Positions 26,025 to 36,113 are shown, counted from the first letter of the stretch. The stretch: 64,000 nt of DNA from UPXZ01 sp964634605 (GCA_964634605.1 CAZWLJ010000004.1:74417-138416), one strand, 5' to 3'. Program-made: numbers and translations. Notes: generated from the sequence alone by a model not told the origin.

Positions 26025-27554
26025 ATGCTTGACAATCAAAACCGTTCGTTTGTAGCAATCAACGAAGAGAAAGAACTCTGTTTTTTACCCCGGATGGCAA
26101 ATCGCCACGGACTCATAACCGGTGCAACCGGAACAGGTAAAACCATCAGTTTACAGGTACTTGCTGAAACATTCAGCAACATGGGAGTTCCTGTTTTTGC
26201 AGCCGACATGAAGGGCGACCTTTCGGGTGTGGCCAAAACCGGCGGAAACAAGGAAAGCGTAACAAAACGGGTAGCCCAGTATAAACTGGATGAAAAAGGT
26301 TTTGAATACAAATCGTGCCCGGTACAATTCTGGGATGTATTCGGCGAGCAGGGACATCCGGTTCGGACCACCGTATCAGAACTCGGACCACTTTTGCTGG
26401 AGCGACTGCTGATGCTTAACGAAACCCAGGGAGCCGTGCTTTCGCTGATATTTAAAATTGCCGATGAAAATGATTTACTTCTGCTCGACCTGAAAGATTT
26501 GCAAAAAATGCTGCAATACGTGGGCGACAACCGCTCTCAATTTACTACGCAATATGGCAATATATCATCAGCAAGCGTTGGTTCCATACAGCGCAATCTG
26601 GCACGCCTCGAAGCAGAAGGAGGTGAGGTATTTTTTGGTGAGCCGGAGTTGAATATCACCGATTTAATCAAAACCGACAACCGCGGAAAAGGAATTATCA
26701 ATATCCTGGCAGCCGACAAACTGATGAATTCGCCCCGTATATACACCACCTTCCTGCTATGGCTACTGTCCGATTTATTTGAAAATATGCCTGAAGTTGG
26801 CGATCTCGAAAAGCCGAAACTGGTCTTCTTCTTCGATGAAGCGCACATGCTCTTCAACGATATGCCGAAAGTACTTCTCGAAAAAGTGGAACAAATTGTC
26901 CGCCTGATTCGATCCAAAGGTGTGGGAGTGTATTTTATCACTCAAAATCCGGCCGATATACCGGAAACCATCCTTGGTCAGCTCGGCAACAGGATTCAGC
27001 ACGCTCTGCGGGCCTACACACCCAACGATCAGAAAGCAGTGAAAGTGGCAGCCAATACATTCCGTGCCAACCCAAAATTCGACACAGAAACCGCCATCAC
27101 CGAACTTGGAACCGGCGAGGCCCTTGTATCATTCCTCGACGAAAAAGGAGCTCCCAACCCGGTGGAACGTGCATTCGTACTGCCTCCAGAAGGACAAATA
27201 GGTCCTGTCACACCCGAAGAACGGACACATATCATTCAGTCGTCTCTGTTATACGGAATCTACGAGAAAGAAGTCGACCGGATTTCAGCTTTTGAAATCA
27301 TTTCGGAGCGAATGAATGCCGACGACCTTCAAAAGCAACAGCTGGAGCAGCAAAAACAGCTTGAAATTCAGCGCCGCGAGCAGGAAAAAGCCGAACGGGA
27401 AGCTGAAAAACAGAAACGCGCCGAAGCTAAAAATGATGTATTCGGCGGACTGCTCAAAGATGTAGGGCGCACTGTAGGACGCCAAATGACCTCTCAAATA
27501 GGAAGAAGCATTACCAGAACCATATTGGGAGCATTCTTTGGAAAGAAAAGGTAA
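26025..27554 (+). CDS. HerA-like ATPase, DUF853 family
   Basis: The 509-residue P-loop ATPase has Walker A GATGTGKT near residue 33 and Walker B KLVFFFDEAHMLFND. It also has ITQNPADIPETILGQLGNRIQHALRAYTPNDQKAV, characteristic of the DUF853 branch of HerA/FtsK-like helicases. A charged Gln/Glu/Arg coiled coil (about 425-470) precedes a basic C-terminal tail (GRTVGRQMTSQIGRSITRTIL). The frame is open upstream to 25866, but ATG 26025 lies after the promoter and begins MLDNQNRSFVAINEE at the conserved region. The cellular role is not established. The LamG gene follows by 29 bases. Confidence 0.9.
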   Translation: MLDNQNRSFVAINEEKELCFLPRMANRHGLITGATGTGKTISLQVLAETFSNMGVPVFAADMKGDLSGVAKTGGNKESVTKRVAQYKLDEKGFEYKSCPVQFWDVFGEQGHPVRTTVSELGPLLLERLLMLNETQGAVLSLIFKIADENDLLLLDLKDLQKMLQYVGDNRSQFTTQYGNISSASVGSIQRNLARLEAEGGEVFFGEPELNITDLIKTDNRGKGIINILAADKLMNSPRIYTTFLLWLLSDLFENMPEVGDLEKPKLVFFFDEAHMLFNDMPKVLLEKVEQIVRLIRSKGVGVYFITQNPADIPETILGQLGNRIQHALRAYTPNDQKAVKVAANTFRANPKFDTETAITELGTGEALVSFLDEKGAPNPVERAFVLPPEGQIGPVTPEERTHIIQSSLLYGIYEKEVDRISAFEIISERMNADDLQKQQLEQQKQLEIQRREQEKAEREAEKQKRAEAKNDVFGGLLKDVGRTVGRQMTSQIGRSITRTILGAFFGKKR

Positions 27555-27583
27555 TTTTGATTTATTACCAACATTTAAGCTTT

Positions 27584-28360
27584 ATGAAAAACCGTTTTTT
27601 TATTATTGTATTGTTGCTGTCAGCCGTTTTTCCGGTTATGGCTCAGTACAAAACCCGCGTGGAAACAACCACCGACGAAAAAGTGATTGCTGCAGCACAA
27701 CAGGCTCGTGATTATATCCGGTCTGATCAGAATCTGATATTCTATCTGCCGTTTGCCAGCCCGGGTCCTCAGGATGCAAAAGTGGCCGACACAAAAAAAA
27801 TTGTGTGGTGCGAAAACCGGCACAAGGAAAAAGATGAAGCCGGTATATTTACATACGGGGTGAATGGAATCAAAGCCAAACCCGGAGCTTATTTCGACAA
27901 GGATTTCACCATTTCGGTGTGGGTAAATGTGGAAAATGTCAGCAAGTGGAGCCGGATAATCGATTTCGGGGTTGGACAGAACAACGCCAACATTGTTTTT
28001 TCAAATTCAGCTTCGCTTTCAGGGATTCCCGGTCTGGCCATCTACAAGGGAGCCGGTACCGACATTACCCAAATTCGCGGAACAGAAAAAGACCGGCTGA
28101 AAGAAGGTGAATGGTATCATCTTGCCGCCTCACTGAACGGAACTGTTGCACGGCTTTATATCAATGGTGTGGAAATTCAGAAAGTTGAAAATTTTTACGT
28201 TCCCGGTAACACGCCACGTCCCATGTGCTGGATTGGAGCCAGCAATTTCGAAGGTGAAAGCAATTTCTATGGACGAATGGACGAATTGCGGATTTACAAC
28301 AAAGCGCTCACGGATATGGAAATAAAAATACTGGCCGACTGGAAATTTCAGAAACCTTAA
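27584..28360 (+). CDS. Exported LamG (concanavalin-like) domain protein
   Basis: The 258-residue protein has a signal peptide (MKNRFFIIVLLLSAVFPVMA). A laminin-G-like jelly-roll domain fills the rest: FDKDFTISVWVNVENVSKWSRIIDFG, EWYHLAASLNGTVARLYINGVEIQ and FYGRMDELRIYNKALTDMEI. Such domains bind glycans or proteins outside the cell. ATG 27584 is chosen because it begins directly at the signal peptide. It precedes the secreted galactanase on the same strand but is separated by a strong hairpin, so they probably form separate transcripts. Confidence 0.85.
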   Translation: MKNRFFIIVLLLSAVFPVMAQYKTRVETTTDEKVIAAAQQARDYIRSDQNLIFYLPFASPGPQDAKVADTKKIVWCENRHKEKDEAGIFTYGVNGIKAKPGAYFDKDFTISVWVNVENVSKWSRIIDFGVGQNNANIVFSNSASLSGIPGLAIYKGAGTDITQIRGTEKDRLKEGEWYHLAASLNGTVARLYINGVEIQKVENFYVPGNTPRPMCWIGASNFEGESNFYGRMDELRIYNKALTDMEIKILADWKFQKP

Positions 28361-28409
28361 TGAGTTTATTAAGTATCTGATCAGGGTCATTGCCTGATAT
28401 CAAAAGAAA

Positions 28410-28450
28410 CTGATGTGTCCGTTGCATTTTCAATACAACGGACACATCAG
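28410..28450 (+). terminator. Perfect 15-bp inverted repeat after the LamG gene
   Basis: CTGATGTGTCCGTTG (28410-28424) pairs exactly with CAACGGACACATCAG (28436-28450) around an 11-base loop. It lies 50 bases after the LamG stop. There is no strong T tract, so factor-assisted termination or another role is possible. Confidence 0.6.
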
Positions 28451-28513
28451 TATTCAATCGATTATCTGCAGGAATTATCATAAAAATAACATTCTGAAAT
28501 CAGATTTACATCC

Positions 28514-29767
28514 ATGCGAAAAATCATTTTTCCCGTTATTATTATCATTCTGAGCATTTTAACACAAATACAAAAGGTAAATGCCCAGCAATTTGCTTAT
28601 GGTGCTGACATAAGCTGGCTGACTGAAATGGAAAGTGCAGGCAAAAAATTCTATACTTCCGACGGTGTACAGACAGAGTGCATCGCACTGCTTAAATCGC
28701 TGGGGACGAATGCCGTCAGGCTCAGGGTATGGGTAAATCCTTCCGATGGCTGGTGCAACGCAGCCGATCTGCTGGTGAAAGCCCGCCGGGCTAACGACCT
28801 GGGGATGCGAATCATGGTCGACTTTCACTACAGTGACTCCTGGGCAGATCCGGGAAAACAAAACAAACCAGCTGCCTGGACTTCGCTCGATCTGAACGGG
28901 CTGAAAACAGCCGTGGCCAGCCACACAAAAGAGGTGCTGAACCTGCTGAAAAACAACAATATAACCCCCGAGTGGGTGCAGGTTGGCAACGAAACAGGAA
29001 ACGGAATGCTATGGGATACCGGAAAAGCATCGGTGAATATGGCAAACTACGCAGCACTTACTACGGCTGGTTATGATGCAGTGAAAGAGATTTTCCCAAA
29101 CGCGAAAGTCGTGGTACATATACAAAACGGATTCGACAACGGTTTATTCAGATGGATATTCGACGGACTCAAAAACAACGGCGGTAAATGGGATGTGATT
29201 GGTATGTCGCTTTATCCCGGCTGGTATACAGTCAAAAATGACTGGGCGGCTGCCAATACTGCCTGTCTGAACAATATGAACGACATGGTAACCCGTTACA
29301 ACAAGGAAGTGATGGTAGCAGAATGCGGAATGAGCTGGGATATGGCAGCTGCTTCAAAAAATTTTCTGACCGACCTGATAGCAAAGACCAAAAGTGTAGC
29401 AAATGGTAAGGGTATCGGGGTTTTTTACTGGGAACCGCAATCGTACGGGCAGTGGAAAGGTTATACGCTGGGTGCTTTTGATAATAGCGGAAAGCCGACT
29501 GTAGCGCTGGATGCTTTCAAAATAAACACCGGACTCAACACTTCAGCCGGCTACCCGCCGGATATTCATTACAGCAAGGACACCCGCAGCATTAATTTCG
29601 GCGAAACGCTGAAATCAGTAAGCATAGTCAGTACCGCAGGAGCGACAATTTTATACCGCGAAAATACCGGTGCATTGAGCACAGTGAAACTTCCAAAAGG
29701 TATTTACCTTGTCAGAGCACAATATTTTTCGGGGAAAAAACAAAATCACAAAATCATAATTTATTAG
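28514..29767 (+). CDS. Secreted arabinogalactan endo-beta-1,4-galactanase (GH53) with T9SS-type tail
   Basis: The 417-residue protein has a signal peptide ending VNAQQ and a GH53 (beta/alpha)8 domain starting FAYGADISWLTEMESAG. Motifs are LRVWVNPSDGW, VDFHYSDSWADPGKQ, VQVGNETGNGMLW with the acid/base Glu, and VMVAECGMSW with the nucleophile Glu. It cuts beta-1,4-galactan side chains of pectin. The last 80 residues end LPKGIYLVRAQYFSGKKQNHKIIIY, which fits a T9SS type A sorting domain, so secretion or surface anchoring is likely. It lies near a SusC/SusD pair. Confidence 0.93.
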   Translation: MRKIIFPVIIIILSILTQIQKVNAQQFAYGADISWLTEMESAGKKFYTSDGVQTECIALLKSLGTNAVRLRVWVNPSDGWCNAADLLVKARRANDLGMRIMVDFHYSDSWADPGKQNKPAAWTSLDLNGLKTAVASHTKEVLNLLKNNNITPEWVQVGNETGNGMLWDTGKASVNMANYAALTTAGYDAVKEIFPNAKVVVHIQNGFDNGLFRWIFDGLKNNGGKWDVIGMSLYPGWYTVKNDWAAANTACLNNMNDMVTRYNKEVMVAECGMSWDMAAASKNFLTDLIAKTKSVANGKGIGVFYWEPQSYGQWKGYTLGAFDNSGKPTVALDAFKINTGLNTSAGYPPDIHYSKDTRSINFGETLKSVSIVSTAGATILYRENTGALSTVKLPKGIYLVRAQYFSGKKQNHKIIIY

Positions 29768-29802
29768 CATTCGCACACTATGATTTTTTTCGGTTATTTG
29801 GG

Positions 29803-29833
29803 TTTGAATTTTCGAACATTAGTTTTACCTTTG
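29803..29833 (+). promoter_or_regulatory. Promoter of the lipocalin gene
   Basis: TTTG (29803-29806) and TACCTTTG (29826-29833) with a 19-base spacer: a close match to the Bacteroidetes consensus. Start is near 29840. Confidence 0.7.
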
Positions 29834-29875
29834 CTATTGTCTGATAAATTTTAAATATCAAAAACTTATAAGAAT

Positions 29876-30412
29876 ATGAAAAACAAAACAATTATGGCAG
29901 TCCTGATCGTCAGTCTTACGTTACCATTCATCTCCTGTTCGAGCATTCCGAAAGGAGTAAAAGCCGTTGAGAATTTTGAAAAAGATAAATACCTGGGCAA
30001 ATGGTACGAAATTGCCCGGTTTGATTTTCGCTTTGAACGGAATATGAACAACACTACAGCTGATTATTCACTGAATGAAAACGGCACAATCAGGGTTGTA
30101 AACTCCGGTTATAATTACAAAAAACAAGAGTGGACAGAAGCAAGAGCAAAAGCCAAATTTGTTGGTAAAGCCGATGTTGCTATGCTGAAAGTATCGTTTT
30201 TTGGCCCTTTCTATTCGGGTTACAACGTGATAGCGCTTGATAAAGATTATCAGTACGCACTCGTATCGGGTCAAAGCCTCAAATACCTTTGGATACTTTC
30301 ACGCAGCACCACCATACCCGAAGACGTGAAACAGCAATACCTGAAATTAGCTTCAGATCTGGGATACAAAACAGAAAACCTGATTTGGGTAGAGCACGAT
30401 AAAAAACAGTAA
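29876..30412 (+). CDS. blc: Bacterial lipocalin (Blc-like) lipoprotein
   Basis: The 178-residue protein has a signal sequence and lipobox ending SCSSIPKG at about residues 20-22. It then shows the lipocalin signature YLGKWYEIARFDFRFERNMNNTTADYSL. Further features are GYNYKKQEWTEARAKAKFV, FGPFYSGYNVIALDKDYQYALVSG and a late LWILSRSTTIP. Blc proteins bind fatty acids or lysophospholipids at the outer membrane. The gene has its own promoter and terminator. Confidence 0.93.
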   Translation: MKNKTIMAVLIVSLTLPFISCSSIPKGVKAVENFEKDKYLGKWYEIARFDFRFERNMNNTTADYSLNENGTIRVVNSGYNYKKQEWTEARAKAKFVGKADVAMLKVSFFGPFYSGYNVIALDKDYQYALVSGQSLKYLWILSRSTTIPEDVKQQYLKLASDLGYKTENLIWVEHDKKQ

Positions 30413-30428
30413 TATCCTGAAAATCAAT

Positions 30429-30460
30429 AAAACCTTCCGGTGAATCCTGAAGGTTTTTTT
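30429..30460 (+). terminator. Terminator of the lipocalin gene
   Basis: AAACCTTC (30430-30437) pairs with GAAGGTTT and runs into TTTTTTT, 18 bases after the stop. Confidence 0.8.
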
Positions 30461-30580
30461 AATCCCTGTAAATGCCTGAAAACGTAGACAAACGGCGAAT
30501 GAAGGAAAAAGGAAAACAAATGTTCATAATATAAACGTTTGATGATTCATTCAGGTGAGTTTGTGAGAAGTAAGTATTAA

Positions 30581-30616
30581 AGAAAAAGACTTCAATTGAA
30601 ACTGAAGTCTTTTTCT
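30581..30616. terminator. Hairpin terminator before the susD end
   Basis: AGAAAAAGACTTCA (30581-30594) pairs with TGAAGTCTTTTTCT (30603-30616). It is A/T flanked on both sides, so it can act bidirectionally between convergent genes. It probably ends the minus-strand susCD transcript. Confidence 0.7.
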
Positions 30617-30707
30617 TATTATTCTTTCAAAAATTCATTGTGTAGCAAATCTGCCTGAATGAATTATTATGAGGCAATTCGCTTTCGTAATTATGAGCAG
30701 AATTTTC

Positions 30708-32729
30708 TCAATTTTTATCTTCATCTGCTACAGCTTCTTCCCAGTTTGTCCACATAGGAATGTTAGCATCGTAACCGTCATATCCGAAATTCTGTCGAAG
30801 CGGAGCACCAATATTAGCAGTAATAGCTGAATTAGGAACAGGCCAGAAGATATTGTGTTTGTCAACCTGATAGTTCAGATTAACCTTTGAAAGTATCGGA
30901 CCACGATTGAACAGGCTATAACGTGTGCATCGTTTAAACCAGTAGCTGCCTCCATTCAGGTCAGTGCCATCTTGTTTATCCCATGTATTGATATCGTACG
31001 TATTACCCCATTCATCAGTTTTCCCGCTCTTAGCAAGACACCACGATATACGTGTCAGTTCAGGTTGACGCCATTCTTCCATATAAAGTTCACGTGCGCG
31101 TTCGTCGCAGATATCACCAATGGTAACTGTAGTGAACACCTTTTCAGCATTAGCACGATTTCGTACCACCTGAACATCCTGAGCTGCACCCGCAGCATTA
31201 CCCTGATAGAATTTTGCTTCAGCACGCAGTAAATACGTTTCAGCCAGACGGAAAAGATACATATTGCCATTCGAACAATACGAACCTTTGGTTGCACCGT
31301 TAAACTGATTAGCATTTTTATTTTCTTCAGCACCTACATCCAGAATATACATTTTATATAAAGGAATAGGATACCAGCTACGTATCGTATCCTTGCATAA
31401 AAGTGTACCTTTGGCAATCAGGACTTTTCCGGATTCATCCTTATAATCTTCACTGGCAAATAGTTGCATATTTTTTCCGTTGAATTTGGAGTTGGGACGA
31501 TTGTATTTAATATCCTCCATCTCTACCCAGTTGCCCACACTTCGGCTATGACGTAAATCCTGAGTATCCACTACTCCGTTATAGGTCCAGATTGTCTTGT
31601 TGAAGTGATAAGAAGTACGGAAGCATCCGATACCGCGGCCGAGAACACGTAACCAGTCAAGATTTTTATTATATTCTTTAGCATTACGCGACCAGTTGTA
31701 GGTTGGAGAACCCAGCCCGGTCGGGTCCATAATGTCTCCATTTGACCAGTGAACCCCTAAGGCACGCATAGTCAGGTACTGAGTAAAATTCTGGCTATTG
31801 TAGTTCAGCACAGGAAGAATCGTTTCCTTATTGGAAGGGGCAGCGATATTATCGCCCCGGTGCAAATCCCAGAGAACATTACGCTGCACCGCCCAGGTAT
31901 CAGGATTTCCGGATGGAACAAGCGTACCAAACGGTTGAGTCATTAATGCAAGCCCGTGATTTTCAATCAAATCAGTTGCCATATCTTCCGCTTTCTTAAA
32001 GTCGCCGTTCACCATATAACATTTGATTAACAGCTGCATACAAGCTTCCTGATTAACCGGACCATAATAAGGCATATTTTTCTGGGGAGGAACATTATTT
32101 ACCGCAAATTCCAGGTCGTGAATAAGCATCTTAAAGATAGCTTCCTTGCTTGTGGATGTGTAATTCTGTTTGGGTACTTCAATTATTTTAGTAACCAAAG
32201 GTATATCACCAAACAAAAGCACCTGATGGTAATATTTGTAAGCGCGATGAAAATAAGCACGCCCCTTGTAAGCATTTCGTGTAGTTTCGTCCAGGCCTTT
32301 CACCTTGTCGACATACGAAAGCACCGTGTTAGCATACTTTATACCTGTCCATGCTTCATCCCAGAAGCGATTCATGGCATTGGAGTCTCCCCCGCCTGCC
32401 ATCCCCGATGTGGGAGTAATTTTATTGGCAAAATCATCCATTATTCCACCACCCGCGTCTGTTTTGGCATATAGTCCGATATCAGTCATAAAATAAACGG
32501 ATGCAATGGGTAACACATTGCCATTGCCATCCATCAGCATGGTTTTATAGTGCAAATCACACATAGCAAGAGCAGATCGTAAGCCATCTTCGGTAACATA
32601 AGTCGATGTTGGCTCATAAAATGATAATGGGTCTTGTTTGAGAAAGCCGTCAGTACAACCTGTCATCATGGCTAACAATACGACCGCCATGAGACCCCTG
32701 GATATTTTTTGTATAATAGTATTTTTCAT
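30708..32729 (-). CDS. SusD/RagB-like surface glycan-binding lipoprotein
   Basis: The predicted 673-residue lipoprotein has lipobox MMTGC at about residues 20-24 and the N-terminal phrase FLKQDPLSFYEPTSTY. The typical RagB/SusD helical repeats follow, with a C-terminal FWPVPNSAITANIGAPLRQNFGY. It partners a SusC porin to capture oligosaccharides. The frame also offers an upstream ATG at 32756 (adding MENNIKKIK); 32729 is preferred because it begins at the signal sequence. At 673 residues it is longer than the common 500-600. It follows susC on the same strand. Confidence 0.92.
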   Translation of the reverse strand: MKNTIIQKISRGLMAVVLLAMMTGCTDGFLKQDPLSFYEPTSTYVTEDGLRSALAMCDLHYKTMLMDGNGNVLPIASVYFMTDIGLYAKTDAGGGIMDDFANKITPTSGMAGGGDSNAMNRFWDEAWTGIKYANTVLSYVDKVKGLDETTRNAYKGRAYFHRAYKYYHQVLLFGDIPLVTKIIEVPKQNYTSTSKEAIFKMLIHDLEFAVNNVPPQKNMPYYGPVNQEACMQLLIKCYMVNGDFKKAEDMATDLIENHGLALMTQPFGTLVPSGNPDTWAVQRNVLWDLHRGDNIAAPSNKETILPVLNYNSQNFTQYLTMRALGVHWSNGDIMDPTGLGSPTYNWSRNAKEYNKNLDWLRVLGRGIGCFRTSYHFNKTIWTYNGVVDTQDLRHSRSVGNWVEMEDIKYNRPNSKFNGKNMQLFASEDYKDESGKVLIAKGTLLCKDTIRSWYPIPLYKMYILDVGAEENKNANQFNGATKGSYCSNGNMYLFRLAETYLLRAEAKFYQGNAAGAAQDVQVVRNRANAEKVFTTVTIGDICDERARELYMEEWRQPELTRISWCLAKSGKTDEWGNTYDINTWDKQDGTDLNGGSYWFKRCTRYSLFNRGPILSKVNLNYQVDKHNIFWPVPNSAITANIGAPLRQNFGYDGYDANIPMWTNWEEAVADEDKN

Positions 32730-32774
32730 TTTGATTTTTTTTATATTATTTTCCATTTATTGATCTCTTGTTTT

Positions 32775-35700
32775 TTAAAGTGTGATGTTCAGACCAAAAT
32801 TAAATGTACGGGTGGCAAGACCTCCGGTTTCAGGATCACCATATTCCCAGTTAGAGAAGGTGGTCACGTTGTTACAGCTTCCCATCAGTCGAATCTTTTC
32901 TACCTGGAACTTTCGGGTCCACTTTTGTGGCAGGTTGTAGCCTAATGAGATATCGTCGAAACGAACAAAACCACGATTATACAGTTTGTTCACACCACCG
33001 GACAAACCGGTATTAGGACCCTTGGCATTCAGACGTGCATATTTATCTGTTGGATTTTCGGGTGTCCAGTAACTTTTAGCCGGCACATTGTTGGCATTAG
33101 TTACTTGCGAACCTCCGTTATCCTGATTCAACCAATAACCTGCCAGACTCTTATGACCCATGTAAGAATAGAAAGAGAATGAGAATGTAAAGTCTTTCAG
33201 GAAAGTGAAATCATTCCGCAGATTCCAATAAACAGGAGGAGCGGTTGTTCCCTGATATGTTTTATCTTTGTCATTATATACCGGCACAATAGTTCCGTCT
33301 GTAAGTACCTTATCGTCCTCCGTGAAGAGGTTTTTCACCTTCACATCACCCGGTACCTGTCCCACAAGTGCTGCAGCAACTATATCTTCAGGATTATTCT
33401 GCCATACACCATCTGTTTCGTAATACCATATTTCACCTATAGGCTTGCCAATATACCAGCCATTGGATGTATCATCCCTTTCCTTTCCATTTTCATCATA
33501 ATCATAGTAAATATGATTTATCCGGTTTCTGTTCAATGAGAATCCGGCGGTAGTGCTCCAGGTAAAGTCTCTGTTTTGAACATTCCTCGAATTTAAAGTG
33601 ATTTCAAAACCCTTGTTCTGCACTTCACCGAGATTGGAAGTGATAGATCCGAAACCAGTGAAGCTAGGCAGACGCTGAGCCATTATCATATCCTTTGTCT
33701 TCTTGAAATAATAGTCCACACTACCCGACAAGCGATTGTTCAACACTGAAAAGTCCAATCCAACATTGTATGCACTCGTTTTTTCCCATTCAAGATTAGG
33801 CGCAGCAAGTCGGTCCATGTACAATGAATTGACTACTGTAGAGGTTCCATTGTTATAATAAACCATCGAATTACCCAAGGTTAGGTTTGCCAACGTTTTG
33901 TACACATCACCAAACTCACGGTTACCATTAGTACCCCATGAAAGACGCAGTTTTCCTACGTTAAGCCAGCTTTGGGTATCTTCCATGAATTTTTCATTGG
34001 AGAAATTCCAGCCAAACCCAACAGAACCGAAGTTACCCCATGGATTATTAGCTCCGAAACCGGAGTAACCATCCCGGCGAAAAGTACCGGTAAACATATA
34101 ACGGTCGTTGTAACTATAAAACAAACGTCCCAGATAAGATGCTGCCGTATAGTGACTATCATACGTGGAGAATGAACTCTGTTCCTTGTTGCCGCTTGAT
34201 GTATAATGGAAACCCAGAACATCGGTCGGATCAAGATTACGGGCATTGATATTATCACTCCAGTAACGGTGTTCCTCGGCTTCCTGAACCAATGTTGCCG
34301 TTACTCGATGAATTCCGTTGAATGTTCGGTCCCAAATAAGGGTATTATTCAGATTCCAGTCGAAATTTATTGAATGGCTGCGGTTAACACCACGACTTGA
34401 AGCCGAAGAGTTCGGCAGATCAGCAGACATAAAGTAACGGTCGAAGAACCACTGATAACGGGGAGCTATGTTGAACTGATAAGTGAATCCCAAAGGCAAA
34501 GTAATTTTCGTATTAAAGATTGTATTCAAAACGGTATATCCCTTTTCAAGCTCGTAATATTGCCGGTCAAAGTAGTAGTTATAACCACCATTGGAAGCAT
34601 TTCCGGTCATAGGAAATTGCTGATAGCCACCATCTGCCGTATACATTGAAGCATAAGGCGAATTGCGAAGCATATTATTATCCCAATAATTACTACCGAG
34701 TGACACTTGGATATCTCCGTCGGAACGATCCTGAAAGTTTACATTAGCTCCCACTTCCAACCAATCAGTTATTTTAGCATTCAGTTTCAGATTTGAACGG
34801 ATAGCATTGTAATCATTTCCCTGTACTGCTCCCTGATTATCCACATAACCGAAGGACATATAATAGTTAACCCGATCAGAAGCACCTGCCACACTCGCGT
34901 TATAATCCTGATTCAATCCTGTTCTGAAAGTTGCATTATTCCAGTCAAATGTCTTTCCTGCTAAGTAGTTTTCAAAAACGAGCGGAGCATTGTTCAACTC
35001 CAGCCGGCGAGCATACAGACTCTGGTAAGACTCACCTGATGCAGGCCCGAAACCACTCTTACCGGTTGTTGTAGCCCACGTCGACTTTTCAGCCTCACTC
35101 AGATTGCTGGGGTCGTTGAAATAACCTGCAGGATAAGCTAACAATCCTGTTTTTGAATCAACAGCATTATAATATCCATAAAGTCCATCGGCACCTTTTC
35201 CGTACGAATAGTTCATCATGTACCAATCCTGGCGATAACGAATGTACTGATCTAAACCAAAATAGTCGCGGTAAGCCGATTTATTATTTACACCAAAATT
35301 AGCACTTACATTTATAACCGGTTTACTTGATTTTCCTCTTTTGGTAGTGATGATGATAACACCGGCAGCCGCCCTGGCACCATAAATTGCAGCCGAAGAA
35401 GCATCTTTTAAAATATCAATCTGACCGATATCATCCGGATTGATTTCTGAAAGTTCACCGTAAAACGCCATTCCGTCAAGCACAATAAGCGGGCTGGCAT
35501 TGGTTCCCAATGAGTTCTGACCACGCAATAATATGGAAGCACTGCTTCCCTTAGCCGATGCATCATATCCAATTTGCAAACCCGGAGTACCCCGAAGCAG
35601 ATCCTGAACAGAAACCGGATTCTGATCGGCAAGTTTGTCCGGGTTGATTTGCACGACAGAACCTGTTAAATCTTTCTTTAACATAGTTCCATAACCAACT

Positions 35701-36062
35701 ACAACCACTTCGTTCATACCCACAGCTGATTCCTGTAAGGTAACACTGATTACTTTATTACCATTCAAATCCACATCCTGACTTGTCATACCAATGTATG
35801 AAATCATCAATGTGGCAGTCGGACTAATGTTGGATAAGGTGAATTTTCCGTTACTGTCCGTTACAGTCCCGATTGAAGTCCCTTTTACTCTGACGCTTGC
35901 TCCGATAACAGGTTCTCCTTTGGAATCGGTCACTTTACCGGTAACAATGTCTGTTTTCTGTTGTGAGGTCTGAGTTGAAATACTGTTTTCGATGGCTTTG
36001 ACTGAGGGTAGATAACAAATCATTAAAGCCATAATAAAGAATAACTTTCTTTTTACATTCAT
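32775..36062 (-). CDS. SusC/RagA-type TonB-dependent outer membrane transporter
   Basis: The 1095-residue protein has a signal peptide (ending VKAIE) and a carboxypeptidase-D-like regulatory domain (about residues 38-115, VTGKVTDSKGEPVIGASVRVKGTSIGTVTDSNG). A TonB box-like NEVVVVGYGTMLKKDLTGSV follows near 117, then the plug (about 130-245) and a large barrel ending NFGLNITL. It imports oligosaccharides bound by the downstream SusD protein. A TAAGTTTG element on the minus strand (36114-36121) is the likely promoter. No hybrid two-component sensor or anti-sigma gene lies adjacent, so regulation is unknown. Confidence 0.95.
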   Translation of the reverse strand: MNVKRKLFFIMALMICYLPSVKAIENSISTQTSQQKTDIVTGKVTDSKGEPVIGASVRVKGTSIGTVTDSNGKFTLSNISPTATLMISYIGMTSQDVDLNGNKVISVTLQESAVGMNEVVVVGYGTMLKKDLTGSVVQINPDKLADQNPVSVQDLLRGTPGLQIGYDASAKGSSASILLRGQNSLGTNASPLIVLDGMAFYGELSEINPDDIGQIDILKDASSAAIYGARAAAGVIIITTKRGKSSKPVINVSANFGVNNKSAYRDYFGLDQYIRYRQDWYMMNYSYGKGADGLYGYYNAVDSKTGLLAYPAGYFNDPSNLSEAEKSTWATTTGKSGFGPASGESYQSLYARRLELNNAPLVFENYLAGKTFDWNNATFRTGLNQDYNASVAGASDRVNYYMSFGYVDNQGAVQGNDYNAIRSNLKLNAKITDWLEVGANVNFQDRSDGDIQVSLGSNYWDNNMLRNSPYASMYTADGGYQQFPMTGNASNGGYNYYFDRQYYELEKGYTVLNTIFNTKITLPLGFTYQFNIAPRYQWFFDRYFMSADLPNSSASSRGVNRSHSINFDWNLNNTLIWDRTFNGIHRVTATLVQEAEEHRYWSDNINARNLDPTDVLGFHYTSSGNKEQSSFSTYDSHYTAASYLGRLFYSYNDRYMFTGTFRRDGYSGFGANNPWGNFGSVGFGWNFSNEKFMEDTQSWLNVGKLRLSWGTNGNREFGDVYKTLANLTLGNSMVYYNNGTSTVVNSLYMDRLAAPNLEWEKTSAYNVGLDFSVLNNRLSGSVDYYFKKTKDMIMAQRLPSFTGFGSITSNLGEVQNKGFEITLNSRNVQNRDFTWSTTAGFSLNRNRINHIYYDYDENGKERDDTSNGWYIGKPIGEIWYYETDGVWQNNPEDIVAAALVGQVPGDVKVKNLFTEDDKVLTDGTIVPVYNDKDKTYQGTTAPPVYWNLRNDFTFLKDFTFSFSFYSYMGHKSLAGYWLNQDNGGSQVTNANNVPAKSYWTPENPTDKYARLNAKGPNTGLSGGVNKLYNRGFVRFDDISLGYNLPQKWTRKFQVEKIRLMGSCNNVTTFSNWEYGDPETGGLATRTFNFGLNITL

Positions 36063-36113
36063 GTTTTTTGATTATTAGATTTCTTTTGTATAAAAAATTG
36101 TATGTCACTTTAA

